The translations under genes and the position numbers were made by a program. Of a DNA stretch of 64,000 nucleotides, positions 17,434 to 25,485 are shown in pieces. The DNA is from Nostoc sp. ATCC 43529 (GTDB lineage Bacteria > Cyanobacteriota > Cyanobacteriia > Cyanobacteriales > Nostocaceae), in the NCBI GenBank assembly GCA_003326205.1, contig LWTK01000030.1:301-64300 (forward strand). The letters are read 5' to 3'. The notes under the pieces are model-generated. The model was given only the letters and a program-made list of their open reading frames with translations. It ran no database searches and was not told the DNA's origin. The first letter of the stretch is position 1. Each line of letters opens with the position of its first letter.

Positions 17434-20400
17434 ATGAAACGCATCGTCTTGGTTGCTGGGTTTGAATCGTTTAACGCTGACTTGTACAGAAAAGCGGCTT
17501 CTTTGGCTAACTCTGGCTGTCCACAGTTGGATATTCGGGTATTTAGCGATCGTGATCTTACAGCCAAACGCCAACAAGTAGAAGCAGCACTCGATGGCGC
17601 GGATGTGTTTTTCGGCAGCTTACTATTTGATTATGACCAAGTTGTGTGGTTGCGCGATCGCATTGCCCAAATTCCCATTCGGCTGGTGTTTGAGTCAGCC
17701 TTGGAATTGATGAGTTTAACGAAGCTGGGTGATTTTGCCATTGGCGATAAACCCAAAGGAATGCCCAAACCAGTTAAATTCATTCTCGACAAATTCAGCA
17801 ACGGACGGGAAGAAGACAAACTCGCAGGTTACATCAGTTTCTTAAAAATTGGCCCGAAACTCCTCAAATACGTGCCAGTACAAAAAGTCCAAGACTTACG
17901 CAACTGGTTAATTATCTATGGTTACTGGAATGCTGGCGGTTCCGAAAACGTCGCTTCATTATTCTGGACACTGGCAGAAAAATACTTAGGTTTAAAAGTC
18001 GGCGACATTCCACCGCCAGTAGAAACGCCGAATATGGGGTTACTTCATCCCGATTATTCAGGGTTTTTTGTATCGCCGCGTGAATATTTGGAATGGTATC
18101 TTGTGGGGCAGGCGTCTCGCCTGCCATTGTCGAAGGGCGGGCAAGATGCCCACCCCACAAAGCCTGTTATCGGAATTTTACTTTATCGCAAACACGTCGT
18201 TACCAAACAACCTTATATTCCGCAACTGATTCGGCGTTTTGAAGCAGCTGGATTAATTCCTTTGCCGATTTTCATCAACGGCGTGGAAGGACACGTGGCG
18301 GTAAGAGATTGGATGACGACTGACTACGAAATTGGGCAACGAAAATTAGGTAATATAGAGACTTCCTCACTTTCAACTGAAGCAGTGAAGGTGGATGCGA
18401 TCGTTTCTACAATTGGCTTTCCTCTGGTGGGCGGGCCGGCTGGTTCAATGGAAGCTGGGCGTCAGGTGGAAGTAGCAAAGCGCATTCTCACTGCGAAGAA
18501 TGTACCTTATATTGTTGCAGCGCCACTATTAATTCAAGATATTCACTCCTGGACGCGTCAAGGTATCGGCGGCTTGCAAAGCGTCGTATTGTATGCTTTA
18601 CCAGAATTGGATGGCGCAATTGATACCGTTCCCCTCGGCGGTTTAGTGGGCGAAAATATTTATCTAGTTCCCGAACGGGTGCAGCGATTAATTGGTAGAG
18701 TCAAAAGTTGGGTGGCTTTGCGGCAAAAACCTGCATCGGAACGCAAGATTGCGATTATTTTATATGGCTTTCCCCCAGGTTACGGTGCTGTGGGCACAGC
18801 TGCATTATTAAATGTTCCCCGTAGTCTTTTGAAATTTCTTTCTGCACTCAAAGACCAAGGTTACAACATCGGAGATTTACCAGAAGATGGAGAAGAATTA
18901 ATTCGCTGGGTGAAAGAAGCAGACGAAACTAATCTTCTTGTGGGGCAGTCGTCTCGCCTGCCCCTAGACAATGGCGGGCAAGATGCCCACCCCACAAATA
19001 ATGTCAACGTCCGCACATTAGAAAAATGGCTGGGATATCTGCGAACATCTCGCATCGAAAAACAATGGAAATCTCTCACGGGAACTGGTATTAAAACCCA
19101 TGGTGATGAATTTCAAATTGGTGGTGTGCAATTAGGAAATGTATGGATAGGCGTACAACCACCTTTGGGAATACAAGGCGATCCTATGCGTTTAATGTTT
19201 GAACGGGATTTAACGCCGCATCCCCAATATGCTGCTTACTATAAATGGTTGCAAAATGAGTTTCAAGCTGATGCTATAGTTCACTTTGGAATGCATGGTA
19301 CGGTGGAATGGTTGCCTGGTTCTCCTTTGGGGAATACGGGTTATTCTTGGTCGGATATTTTGTTAGGAGATTTGCCTAATCTCTATATATATGCGGCGAA
19401 TAATCCTTCTGAGTCTATTTTGGCAAAACGTCGCGGTTATGGTGTGTTGATTTCTCATAATGTACCGCCTTATGGACGTGCAGGTTTGTATAAGGAATTA
19501 ATAGGATTGCGAGATTTAATTTCGGAATATCGGGAAGATCCACAAAAGAATTATGCGCTGAAGGAAGCGATTTGTAAAAAAATTGTGGATACGGGTTTGG
19601 ATGCAGATTGTCCGTTTGAGGATGCGAAAAAGTTGGGGATTTCGTTTACTCCGGAGAATATTCGGATGTTTAGTGGTCATGCTTTTGAGCATTATTTGGT
19701 GGTGTTGTATGAGTATTTGCAAGTTTTAGAAAATCGGTTGTTTTCTTCGGGGTTGCATATTTTGGGGGAAAGGCCGAGTGAGGAGGAGTTGGATTCGTAT
19801 TTGGAGGCTTATTTTGGGGAGGAGGAAGGAAGAAACGAACCGCAGAGGCGCAGAGAACACAGAGAAGAAGAGGAAAGATTAATAAGGGATTTGTTGATGC
19901 AATCTACGGATGAGTTAACGAATTTGTTGAGGGGGTTGAATGGGGAATATATTCCGCCGGCACCTGGTGGTGATTTGTTGCGGGATGGGGTTGGTGTGTT
20001 ACCAACTGGGAGAAATATTCATGCTTTAGATCCTTATAGAATGCCTTCAGCTGGGGCTTATGAAAGGGGACGGGAAATTGGTAGAAAGATTATTGCCCAG
20101 CATTTGGAAGAATATGGAAAATATCCGGAAACTGTGGCGGTGATGTTATGGGGATTGGATGCAATTAAAACTAAGGGTGAATCTTTGGGGATTCTTTTGG
20201 AATTGGTGGGGGCTGAACCTGTTAAGGAAGGAACGGGGCGAATTGTTCGTTATGAATTAAAACCTTTGGCGGAGGTTGGACATCCTCGGATTGATGTGTT
20301 GGGAAATTTATCAGGAATTTTCCGCGATAGTTTTGTGAATATTATTGAGTTGTTGGATGATTTGTTTCAACGGGCGGCTGATGTTGATGAACCAGAAGAG

Positions 20401-21180
20401 CAAAATTTTATTAGAAAACATGCTTTGGTTTTGAAGGCGCAAGGTGTAGAAAATGCATCGGCGAGATTGTTTTCTAATCCGGCGGGTGATTTTGGTTCTT
20501 TGGTAAATGATAAAGTGGTTGATGGTAACTGGGAATCTGGCGAAGAGTTGGGTAATACTTGGCAAAGTCGGAATGTTTTTAGCTATGGTAGAAATGATAA
20601 AGGTCAAGCTAGACCCGAAGTTTTGAATACGTTGTTAAAAACAAGCGATCGCATTGTTCAAGAAATCGATTCGGTAGAATATGGTTTAACTGATATTCAA
20701 GAATATTATGCTAATACTGGCGGGTTGAAAAAGGCCGCAGAAAAACAACGCGGTCAGAAAGTTACAACCAGTTTTGTAGAAAGTTTCTCGAAAGATACTA
20801 CGCCTCGCAATTTAGATGATTTACTCAGAATTGAATATCGCAGCAAATTAGTAAATCCCAAATGGGCCGAAGCAATGGCGAATCAAGGTTCGGGTGGTGC
20901 ATTTGAAATTTCCCAACGGATGACGGCGTTAATTGGTTGGGGCGGTACTGCCGATTTTACTGATAATTGGGTTTATGACCAAGCGGCTGATACTTATGCT
21001 TTAGACGCAGAAATGGCAGAGAAATTACGCAAGGCAAATCCTGAAGCTTTCCGCAATATTGTAGGCAGAATGTTGGAGGCGCATGGACGCGGTTTCTGGG
21101 AAGCTGATAACGACAAGTTAGATAAGTTGCGCCAATTGTATGAGTTGACAGATGAGGAATTAGAAGGGGTGACAGTGTAG
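17434..21180 (+). CDS. ChlH/BchH-family chelatase large subunit (paralogue)
   Basis: A 1248-residue porphyrin- or corrin-binding chelatase subunit. The N-terminus (MKRIVLVAGFESFNADLYRK) is a DUF3479-type domain, and the rest is a CobN/Mg-chelatase domain (IHFGMHGTVEWLPG, YAANNPSESILAKRRGYG, GRNIHALDPYRMPS, VMLWGLDAIKTKGES). The end, FRNIVGRMLEAHGRGFWEAD, is of BchH type. It is shorter than typical ChlH (about 1330), so it may be the second, ChlH-like copy of this group; magnesium or cobalt as substrate is undecided. Three dispersed repeats are translated in frame: at about 18100-18170 and 18939-19002 (both giving GQ[AS]SRLPL...GGQDAHPT) and 19829-19869 (NEPQRRREHREEE). The frame is otherwise intact. 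Confidence 0.85.
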   Translation: MKRIVLVAGFESFNADLYRKAASLANSGCPQLDIRVFSDRDLTAKRQQVEAALDGADVFFGSLLFDYDQVVWLRDRIAQIPIRLVFESALELMSLTKLGDFAIGDKPKGMPKPVKFILDKFSNGREEDKLAGYISFLKIGPKLLKYVPVQKVQDLRNWLIIYGYWNAGGSENVASLFWTLAEKYLGLKVGDIPPPVETPNMGLLHPDYSGFFVSPREYLEWYLVGQASRLPLSKGGQDAHPTKPVIGILLYRKHVVTKQPYIPQLIRRFEAAGLIPLPIFINGVEGHVAVRDWMTTDYEIGQRKLGNIETSSLSTEAVKVDAIVSTIGFPLVGGPAGSMEAGRQVEVAKRILTAKNVPYIVAAPLLIQDIHSWTRQGIGGLQSVVLYALPELDGAIDTVPLGGLVGENIYLVPERVQRLIGRVKSWVALRQKPASERKIAIILYGFPPGYGAVGTAALLNVPRSLLKFLSALKDQGYNIGDLPEDGEELIRWVKEADETNLLVGQSSRLPLDNGGQDAHPTNNVNVRTLEKWLGYLRTSRIEKQWKSLTGTGIKTHGDEFQIGGVQLGNVWIGVQPPLGIQGDPMRLMFERDLTPHPQYAAYYKWLQNEFQADAIVHFGMHGTVEWLPGSPLGNTGYSWSDILLGDLPNLYIYAANNPSESILAKRRGYGVLISHNVPPYGRAGLYKELIGLRDLISEYREDPQKNYALKEAICKKIVDTGLDADCPFEDAKKLGISFTPENIRMFSGHAFEHYLVVLYEYLQVLENRLFSSGLHILGERPSEEELDSYLEAYFGEEEGRNEPQRRREHREEEERLIRDLLMQSTDELTNLLRGLNGEYIPPAPGGDLLRDGVGVLPTGRNIHALDPYRMPSAGAYERGREIGRKIIAQHLEEYGKYPETVAVMLWGLDAIKTKGESLGILLELVGAEPVKEGTGRIVRYELKPLAEVGHPRIDVLGNLSGIFRDSFVNIIELLDDLFQRAADVDEPEEQNFIRKHALVLKAQGVENASARLFSNPAGDFGSLVNDKVVDGNWESGEELGNTWQSRNVFSYGRNDKGQARPEVLNTLLKTSDRIVQEIDSVEYGLTDIQEYYANTGGLKKAAEKQRGQKVTTSFVESFSKDTTPRNLDDLLRIEYRSKLVNPKWAEAMANQGSGGAFEISQRMTALIGWGGTADFTDNWVYDQAADTYALDAEMAEKLRKANPEAFRNIVGRMLEAHGRGFWEADNDKLDKLRQLYELTDEELEGVTV
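18100..18170 (+). repeat. In-frame dispersed repeat, copy 1, in the chelatase gene
   Basis: Ends CTTGTGGGG / CCCCACAAAG form a terminal inverted repeat; inside are GGCAGGCGTCTCGCCTGCC and GGGCGGGCAAGATGCCCACC. It encodes residues 223-246. The same element recurs at 18939-19002 of this gene, in the same orientation and frame. Relatives of the inner hairpins occur between genes (for example near 30480 and 38810). Confidence 0.8.
18939..19002 (+). repeat. In-frame dispersed repeat, copy 2, in the chelatase gene
   Basis: Second copy of the CTTGTGGGGCAG...CCCCACAAA element, coding GQSSRLPLDNGGQDAHPT. Its interior differs in the spacer (CTAGACAAT in place of TTGTCGAAG), so it is an independent or diverged copy rather than a recent local duplication. 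Confidence 0.78.
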
Positions 21181-21317
21181 AAAATCACATGTTAATAACA
21201 AGATAATATTTCATAACCGAGCGCATTTTCTTGAATGAGGTTGAGTGATGTTAAAAATCGCTTAATGTTGTTAGATACATTCCTGTTATACCATTTCACA
21301 AAAAATTTGATGCAGAT

Positions 21318-21417
21318 GTAGGTTGGGTTGAGGAACGAAACCCAACACCTCAAAGTCTTACCTTTGTTGGGTTTCACTCCGTACCCCTACTCTTAAGCAA
21401 GCTACAACCCAACCTAC
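21318..21417. repeat. Inverted dispersed repeat (GTAGGTTGGGTT family)
   Basis: GTAGGTTGGGTT at 21318-21329 pairs with AACCCAACCTAC at 21406-21417; inner AACGAAACCCAACAC and GTTGGGTTTCACTCCGT also pair. It could fold into a long hairpin behind the chelatase gene. Part of a related sequence occurs at about 56286-56340. Confidence 0.7.
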
Positions 21418-21435
21418 GTATCTCTTATCAACACT

Positions 21436-22512
21436 TCAAGTAGTTATGAGTCGATTAAAAGTTTCCATACTTGATGCATCAAAATCTTCTGTTAACACAA
21501 GAAATTCTTGACCTATTTTACCTATAAGAGAGTCAATTAGGTTATTAACACCAGTTCTGACTCCTTGCGAAAATAACTCTAAATTGTTGGTGTGGTTAAC
21601 GTTTCCAATGATTGTATTGTCACTATCTACTAGCCAATTACCATTACCAATAATTATATTTCCACTAGTAGAAACCCAGTTACCATTCCCAATAATTATG
21701 TTATTACTACCCAAATCCCAATTGCCGTTTCCAATGGTTGCGTTTTCACTACCGAAGTGCCAATTACCATTTCCTAGTGTTGCATTATCACTACCGAAGT
21801 GCCAATTACCATTTCCTAATGTTGCATTATCACTTCCGTCATCCCAATACCAGTTGCCGTTACCAAGGGTTGTGTTGTCGCTTCCAAATAACCAGTTACC
21901 ATTGCCAATGGTTGTGTTGTCGTTATTAAAGTTCCAGTTACCATTGCCGATGGTGGCGCTATTATCGCCATAATCAGAGTTAAAATTACCAATAGTTGCG
22001 TTATTATCGCCAAAGTTTCTATTGCCATTACCAACAGGTGCGTTATGCTTATTAAACGGTGGACTAGCAGTATTAGATGTATTTCCACTGTTACTAAAAG
22101 GTATATTATCACCAAGAACTTCGCTTAAAGGATCGAAAGGCGATCGCTCAAGGGGATTTCCACCATCTAAAATGGGATTGCCACCGCTTGCAAACGGGTT
22201 AGTACCTCCTGCCAATATGTTGTCAATGTCCTCGAAAAAATTTTCACCCAAAATCAACTTCAAGCGATCGAAAATTAATTGCTGAAGCTTACTGCCGGCA
22301 TCGCCAGCAAAAGGGTTGATACCGCCGCCTGGAATAGTTCCCCCACCATTACCTACAAACGGATTGTTACCACTGGTAAATAGGCTATCTTTAGAATCCA
22401 AACTGCCATTAGCAGGAAAGGAACTACTGTTATACAGGTTGCTACCACCACCTGCACTAAAGGTATTAACCCCATTATTTATTAAATCCATACCACATGT
22501 TTCCATTGGCAT
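21436..22512 (-). CDS. Gly/Asn-rich protein with 14-residue tandem repeats
   Basis: A 358-residue protein that I cannot assign. Residues 1-150 are Gly/Asn/Pro-rich with NPFAG-type motifs and one amphipathic segment (LQQLIFDRLKLILGENFFED). Then come about 11 tandem repeats with consensus T-I/L-G-N-G-N-W-x-F-G-S-D-N-A/T (about 160-310), and a non-repetitive C-terminus (GVRTGVNNLIDSLIG...). The regular Asn/Gly/Trp spacing suggests a beta-solenoid or an extended secreted or surface structure. There is no signal peptide. The start is supported by AGGAG 7 bases upstream. The neighbour at 22744-23355 is a relative sharing NPL-x-x-SPF-x-x-LSEVL and a NLI[DN]S module, so the two are probably one transcription unit or at least one system. 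Confidence 0.8.
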   Translation of the reverse strand: MPMETCGMDLINNGVNTFSAGGGSNLYNSSSFPANGSLDSKDSLFTSGNNPFVGNGGGTIPGGGINPFAGDAGSKLQQLIFDRLKLILGENFFEDIDNILAGGTNPFASGGNPILDGGNPLERSPFDPLSEVLGDNIPFSNSGNTSNTASPPFNKHNAPVGNGNRNFGDNNATIGNFNSDYGDNSATIGNGNWNFNNDNTTIGNGNWLFGSDNTTLGNGNWYWDDGSDNATLGNGNWHFGSDNATLGNGNWHFGSENATIGNGNWDLGSNNIIIGNGNWVSTSGNIIIGNGNWLVDSDNTIIGNVNHTNNLELFSQGVRTGVNNLIDSLIGKIGQEFLVLTEDFDASSMETFNRLITT

Positions 22513-22743
22513 TTATTCTCCTATTTGCTATGCGGAGTATCAGTTTATTCAAACAAAAATTTATTTGAATAAAGGCTTTTTGATTATCAAATCGGCAGAA
22601 AATTTTGCCTAAAGCTTTTCATAGTAAAAAGTTTCAGTGCATAATATTGCTGGTTAGCATAGTATGTACTGAAAAAAATCATTCTTGTTTATTTCCTTGT
22701 GTTGATGTACTGATTGACTCAAGGATTATAATTACTGCCTTTA

Positions 22744-23355
22744 TTAAGCAAATGGAATTTGTCCACCGCCAAATGATGGGATTTGTCCGCCACCGAACGA
22801 TGGAATTTGTCCACCACCGAATAATGGGATTTGTCCGCCATTTCCACCGCCAAATGATGGGATTTGTCCACCATTACCACCACCGAATGATGGGATTTGT
22901 CCGCCATTTCCACCGCCAAATGATGGGATTTGGCTAGGATCAAATGATGGGATTTCACCATCACCTAGTTCTTCGTCCAACCTTGAATTAATCAGGTTGT
23001 CAATAGTAACTCTCAAATTAAAACCGTCTGGTATTTCAGTTGTGCTGATATTAGTACTTTGACTGCCAGCGCCTGTCAAAGGATCGCGGTTACCGCCTCC
23101 AGCAGATGGATTTACACCCCCTGCAAAAATATTCCAAAAGTTGTCACCAGCAAAAGGATTACCATTATAAGGTAAATTATCGCCCCCACCACCCAAGGGA
23201 TTACCGCTATTCTCTCCATTACCAACACCACTGAATAGATTGGATAATTCTTCATCACTCAGAACTTCACTCAGGCGACCGAAGGGTGAATTTCTTAATG
23301 GATTGTCTCCAGCACTAGAGGAGTTACCGCTACCACTATTAATTGAATCTGCCAT
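22744..23355 (-). CDS. Gly-rich protein with IPSFGGG tandem repeats, relative of the next gene
   Basis: The 203-residue protein has an N-terminal region (SPFGRLSEVLSDEELSNLF, NPFAGDNFWNIFAGGVNPSA) related to that of the adjacent 358-residue protein, and a module RVTIDNLINSRLDEELGDG. Its C-terminus is eight units of IPSFGGG or QIPSFGGGNGG. The open frame begins at 23400, but ATG at 23355 is preceded by GGAGGATTAG, a strong ribosome site, and is chosen. It ends with QIPFA. Low-complexity Gly/Pro/Phe repeats suggest a flexible, possibly self-associating structure. Function unknown. Confidence 0.78.
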   Translation of the reverse strand: MADSINSGSGNSSSAGDNPLRNSPFGRLSEVLSDEELSNLFSGVGNGENSGNPLGGGGDNLPYNGNPFAGDNFWNIFAGGVNPSAGGGNRDPLTGAGSQSTNISTTEIPDGFNLRVTIDNLINSRLDEELGDGEIPSFDPSQIPSFGGGNGGQIPSFGGGNGGQIPSFGGGNGGQIPLFGGGQIPSFGGGQIPSFGGGQIPFA

Positions 23356-23846
23356 CAGGGCTAATCCTCCTAATTTTTTGCATAAAAATTTCACTAGCAT
23401 ATAGGAATATGCCTTAATTTTTGCCAGTTATTATAAGAATAAAAACTTGCTCTGCTAAGTTTTTATTCAACTTGGATTTTGAAAAAACCAATTAAATTCC
23501 TATAGCTATATCCAAAGACAAAATTATGTCTGTTGTATAAGTTATGTTGGCAAAATAGTTAGTAGCTATGGAATAGTTTGTTTATCTTTTAGAGTTTAGA
23601 TAATCAATATTTAACCAAGGCTACTTACATATACAATGTATGTCATTCAACTGACAAGGACAATGGAAAATGTTTTGATATATTTATCAAACTTGTAGGT
23701 ATTTTTATAGGATAAATAAGAAAAATTAACTAAAATATTTGGAGAAAAAATTAACTTTTGGTTAAATATGATATCGGTATAAACAATATTTTGATAAATT
23801 TGCCAAATTTTTAGATATTTATTGTCAAATTTTTAGATTCGTAATT
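23356..23846. other. AT-rich intergenic region
   Basis: About 490 bases, very AT-rich, upstream of the repeat-protein pair. It should hold their promoter. I see no gene or obvious structured element before the MITE that starts at 23847. Confidence 0.5.
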
Positions 23847-23950
23847 CAATACGATTCACTTAAGGGCTAATGGTGTAGATAATTGGTCTAGAGAAGACGC
23901 GATTTATTGCGTCTCTACATGAGGGTTTTGGGCTTATCTGAAACGTATTG
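23847..23950 (+). mobile_element. MITE-like element, CAATACG family, copy A
   Basis: Ends CAATACGATTCACTTAAG and CTTATCTGAAACGTATTG are imperfect inverted repeats. The interior carries the AGACGCGATTTATTGCGTCT hairpin. The element is flanked by a perfect 10-bp direct repeat, ATTCGTAATT, at 23837-23846 and 23951-23960, a target-site duplication. The right copy of the duplication overlaps the stop codon of the permease gene. Confidence 0.88.
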
Positions 23951-23958
23951 ATTCGTAA

Positions 23959-24996
23959 TTAATCTGCGCTTATTCGACTTTCCACCGCCAAACCGATCGC
24001 AATAAATAGCACTGCCAATCCCTGAATCGCGTAAACTACAGTTACTGGCACACCTGCGCTACGTTGCATGACATTAGCGCCACTGCGAAGTGCAGCGAAA
24101 AATAGGGAAGTTAACAGTACACCGAAAACACTACCACGGCTTAAAAAAGCGATCGCAATTGCATCAAATCCATAACCTGGCGAAACTTGTTCAAATAGCC
24201 GGAATTTCAACCCCATTACCTCAGTTCCACCCGCTAACCCAGCTAAACCACCCGCTAACGCCATCACTAGCATAATAGTGCGCTGTACGGAAATACCAGC
24301 ATAACGAGCAGCATTCGGGTTAAATCCCACAGCCGCAATTTGGTATCCTAAAGGTGATCGCACTAACAATACCCACAATATCCCTGCCGCAATTAACGCC
24401 AGCAAAATCCCCGCATGAGCAAGACTCCCCGATAAAATAATCGGTAACTGAGCAGATTTAGCAATCAGTGGCGAATAAGGGCTAGGTGCTGCTGGTGCTT
24501 TGAGAGGATTTTGCACCAAATAGCTAACTAAATTCACTGCAATATAATTCAACAACAACGTAGTGATTACCTCATTCACTCCCCGCACTGCTTTCAGGTA
24601 ACCAGGAATCCAACCCCAAACCGCACCCAGGAAAAATCCTGCTAACAACGACAGCGGAATGTGAATCAAACTGGGTAATCCTTGCACATATAACCCAATT
24701 AAAGTACTTCCCAAAGCACCTAGATAAATTTGTCCTTCACCACCGATATTAAATTGACCGGCACGCAGCGCCACCAATACCCCTAAACTAGCGAACAATA
24801 GCGGCGTCATTTTGGTAAGAGTATTACCCAATCCAAAGTAGGTAGAAAGGGATTCTTGAAATAAAGCTGTGTATGCAACGATGGGATTTGCCCTAGCGCA
24901 CAAGATGAGAATTGCGCCAATGAGTAGGGCAGATGCCAGGGCAATCAATGGCGATAAGATTGGTAACAAGCGTTTAACGCGATTCCTATTAATCAT
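23959..24996 (-). CDS. ABC transporter permease, nucleoside/simple-sugar type (BPD_transp_2)
   Basis: A 345-residue integral membrane permease with about 9-10 helices of the branched-chain/ribose/nucleoside group: LVALRAGQFNIGGEGQIYLGA, VRGVNEVITTLLLNYIAV, AVGFNPNAARYAGISVQ and GYGFDAIAIAFLSRGSV are typical of NupP/YufP-like permeases that work with a BmpA-type lipoprotein and a double-domain ATPase. No partner subunit is next to it here. Its stop codon lies within the target duplication of the MITE at 23847-23950. Substrate (nucleosides) is inferred from the family. Confidence 0.88.
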   Translation of the reverse strand: MINRNRVKRLLPILSPLIALASALLIGAILILCARANPIVAYTALFQESLSTYFGLGNTLTKMTPLLFASLGVLVALRAGQFNIGGEGQIYLGALGSTLIGLYVQGLPSLIHIPLSLLAGFFLGAVWGWIPGYLKAVRGVNEVITTLLLNYIAVNLVSYLVQNPLKAPAAPSPYSPLIAKSAQLPIILSGSLAHAGILLALIAAGILWVLLVRSPLGYQIAAVGFNPNAARYAGISVQRTIMLVMALAGGLAGLAGGTEVMGLKFRLFEQVSPGYGFDAIAIAFLSRGSVFGVLLTSLFFAALRSGANVMQRSAGVPVTVVYAIQGLAVLFIAIGLAVESRISAD

Positions 24997-25081
24997 GATG
25001 CGTGTTTGCCAACCTCATACCTTGACTGAGAACCATTACAAGATTATCGCGGAGATTTAAAACTGAAAGTTGAAGCTTAGA

Positions 25082-25311
25082 GGCTCAACGTTCGAGTTCA
25101 AAACCTCAACGTTTCAGTTCAAAACCTCAACGTTTCAGTTCAAAACCTCAACGTTCAAGTTCAAAACCTCAACGTTTCAGTTCAAAACCTCAACGTTCAA
25201 GTTCAAAACCTCAACGTTTCAGTTCAAAACCTCAACGTTTTAGTTCAAAACCTCAACGTTTCAGTTCAAAACCTCAACGTTCAAGTTCAAAACCTCAACG
25301 CTCAAACTTAT
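25082..25311. repeat. 21-bp tandem repeat, 11 units
   Basis: Eleven regularly spaced CTCAACG cores, one every 21 bp from 25084 to 25294, within the unit CAAAACCTCAACGTTTCAGTT (with TTCAAGTT variants). There are no variable spacers, so it is not a CRISPR. The forward frames are open, but there is no start signal and the array is likely non-coding. It sits upstream of the permease gene. Confidence 0.9.
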
Positions 25312-25330
25312 TTCCCAATGCCCCATGCCC

Positions 25331-25469
25331 CAATACGGTTCAGTTAAGGCTAAAACTCTTGGTCAAATGCAATTTTTTTTACGTAGACGCGCAGCGGCTT
25401 GCCGCAGGCTACCGCAAAGGACGCAAAGGACGCAAAGAGAAGAAAGAAATGCTTAACTGAACTGTATTG
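25331..25469 (+). mobile_element. MITE-like element, CAATACG family, copy D
   Basis: Ends CAATACGGTTCAGTTAAG and CTTAACTGAACTGTATTG differ at one position as inverted repeats. It is flanked by a perfect 10-bp duplication, CCCCATGCCC (25321-25330, 25470-25479), although that sequence is itself repetitive. Its interior (GTAGACGCGCAGCGGCTTGC...CGCAAAGGACGCAAAG) differs from copies A-C and matches the reverse complement of about 33894-33956. Confidence 0.85.
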
Positions 25470-25485
25470 CCCCATGCCCAATGCC

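Noticed and set aside
21584..22612. Plus-strand frames with repetitive LPFP/HYRSANYH patterns
   Set aside because: They mirror the tandem repeats of the minus-strand gene, which has a good ribosome site and a sensible start.
25082..25311. CRISPR array
   Set aside because: The 21-bp units follow each other directly without unique spacers, and no cas gene is near.
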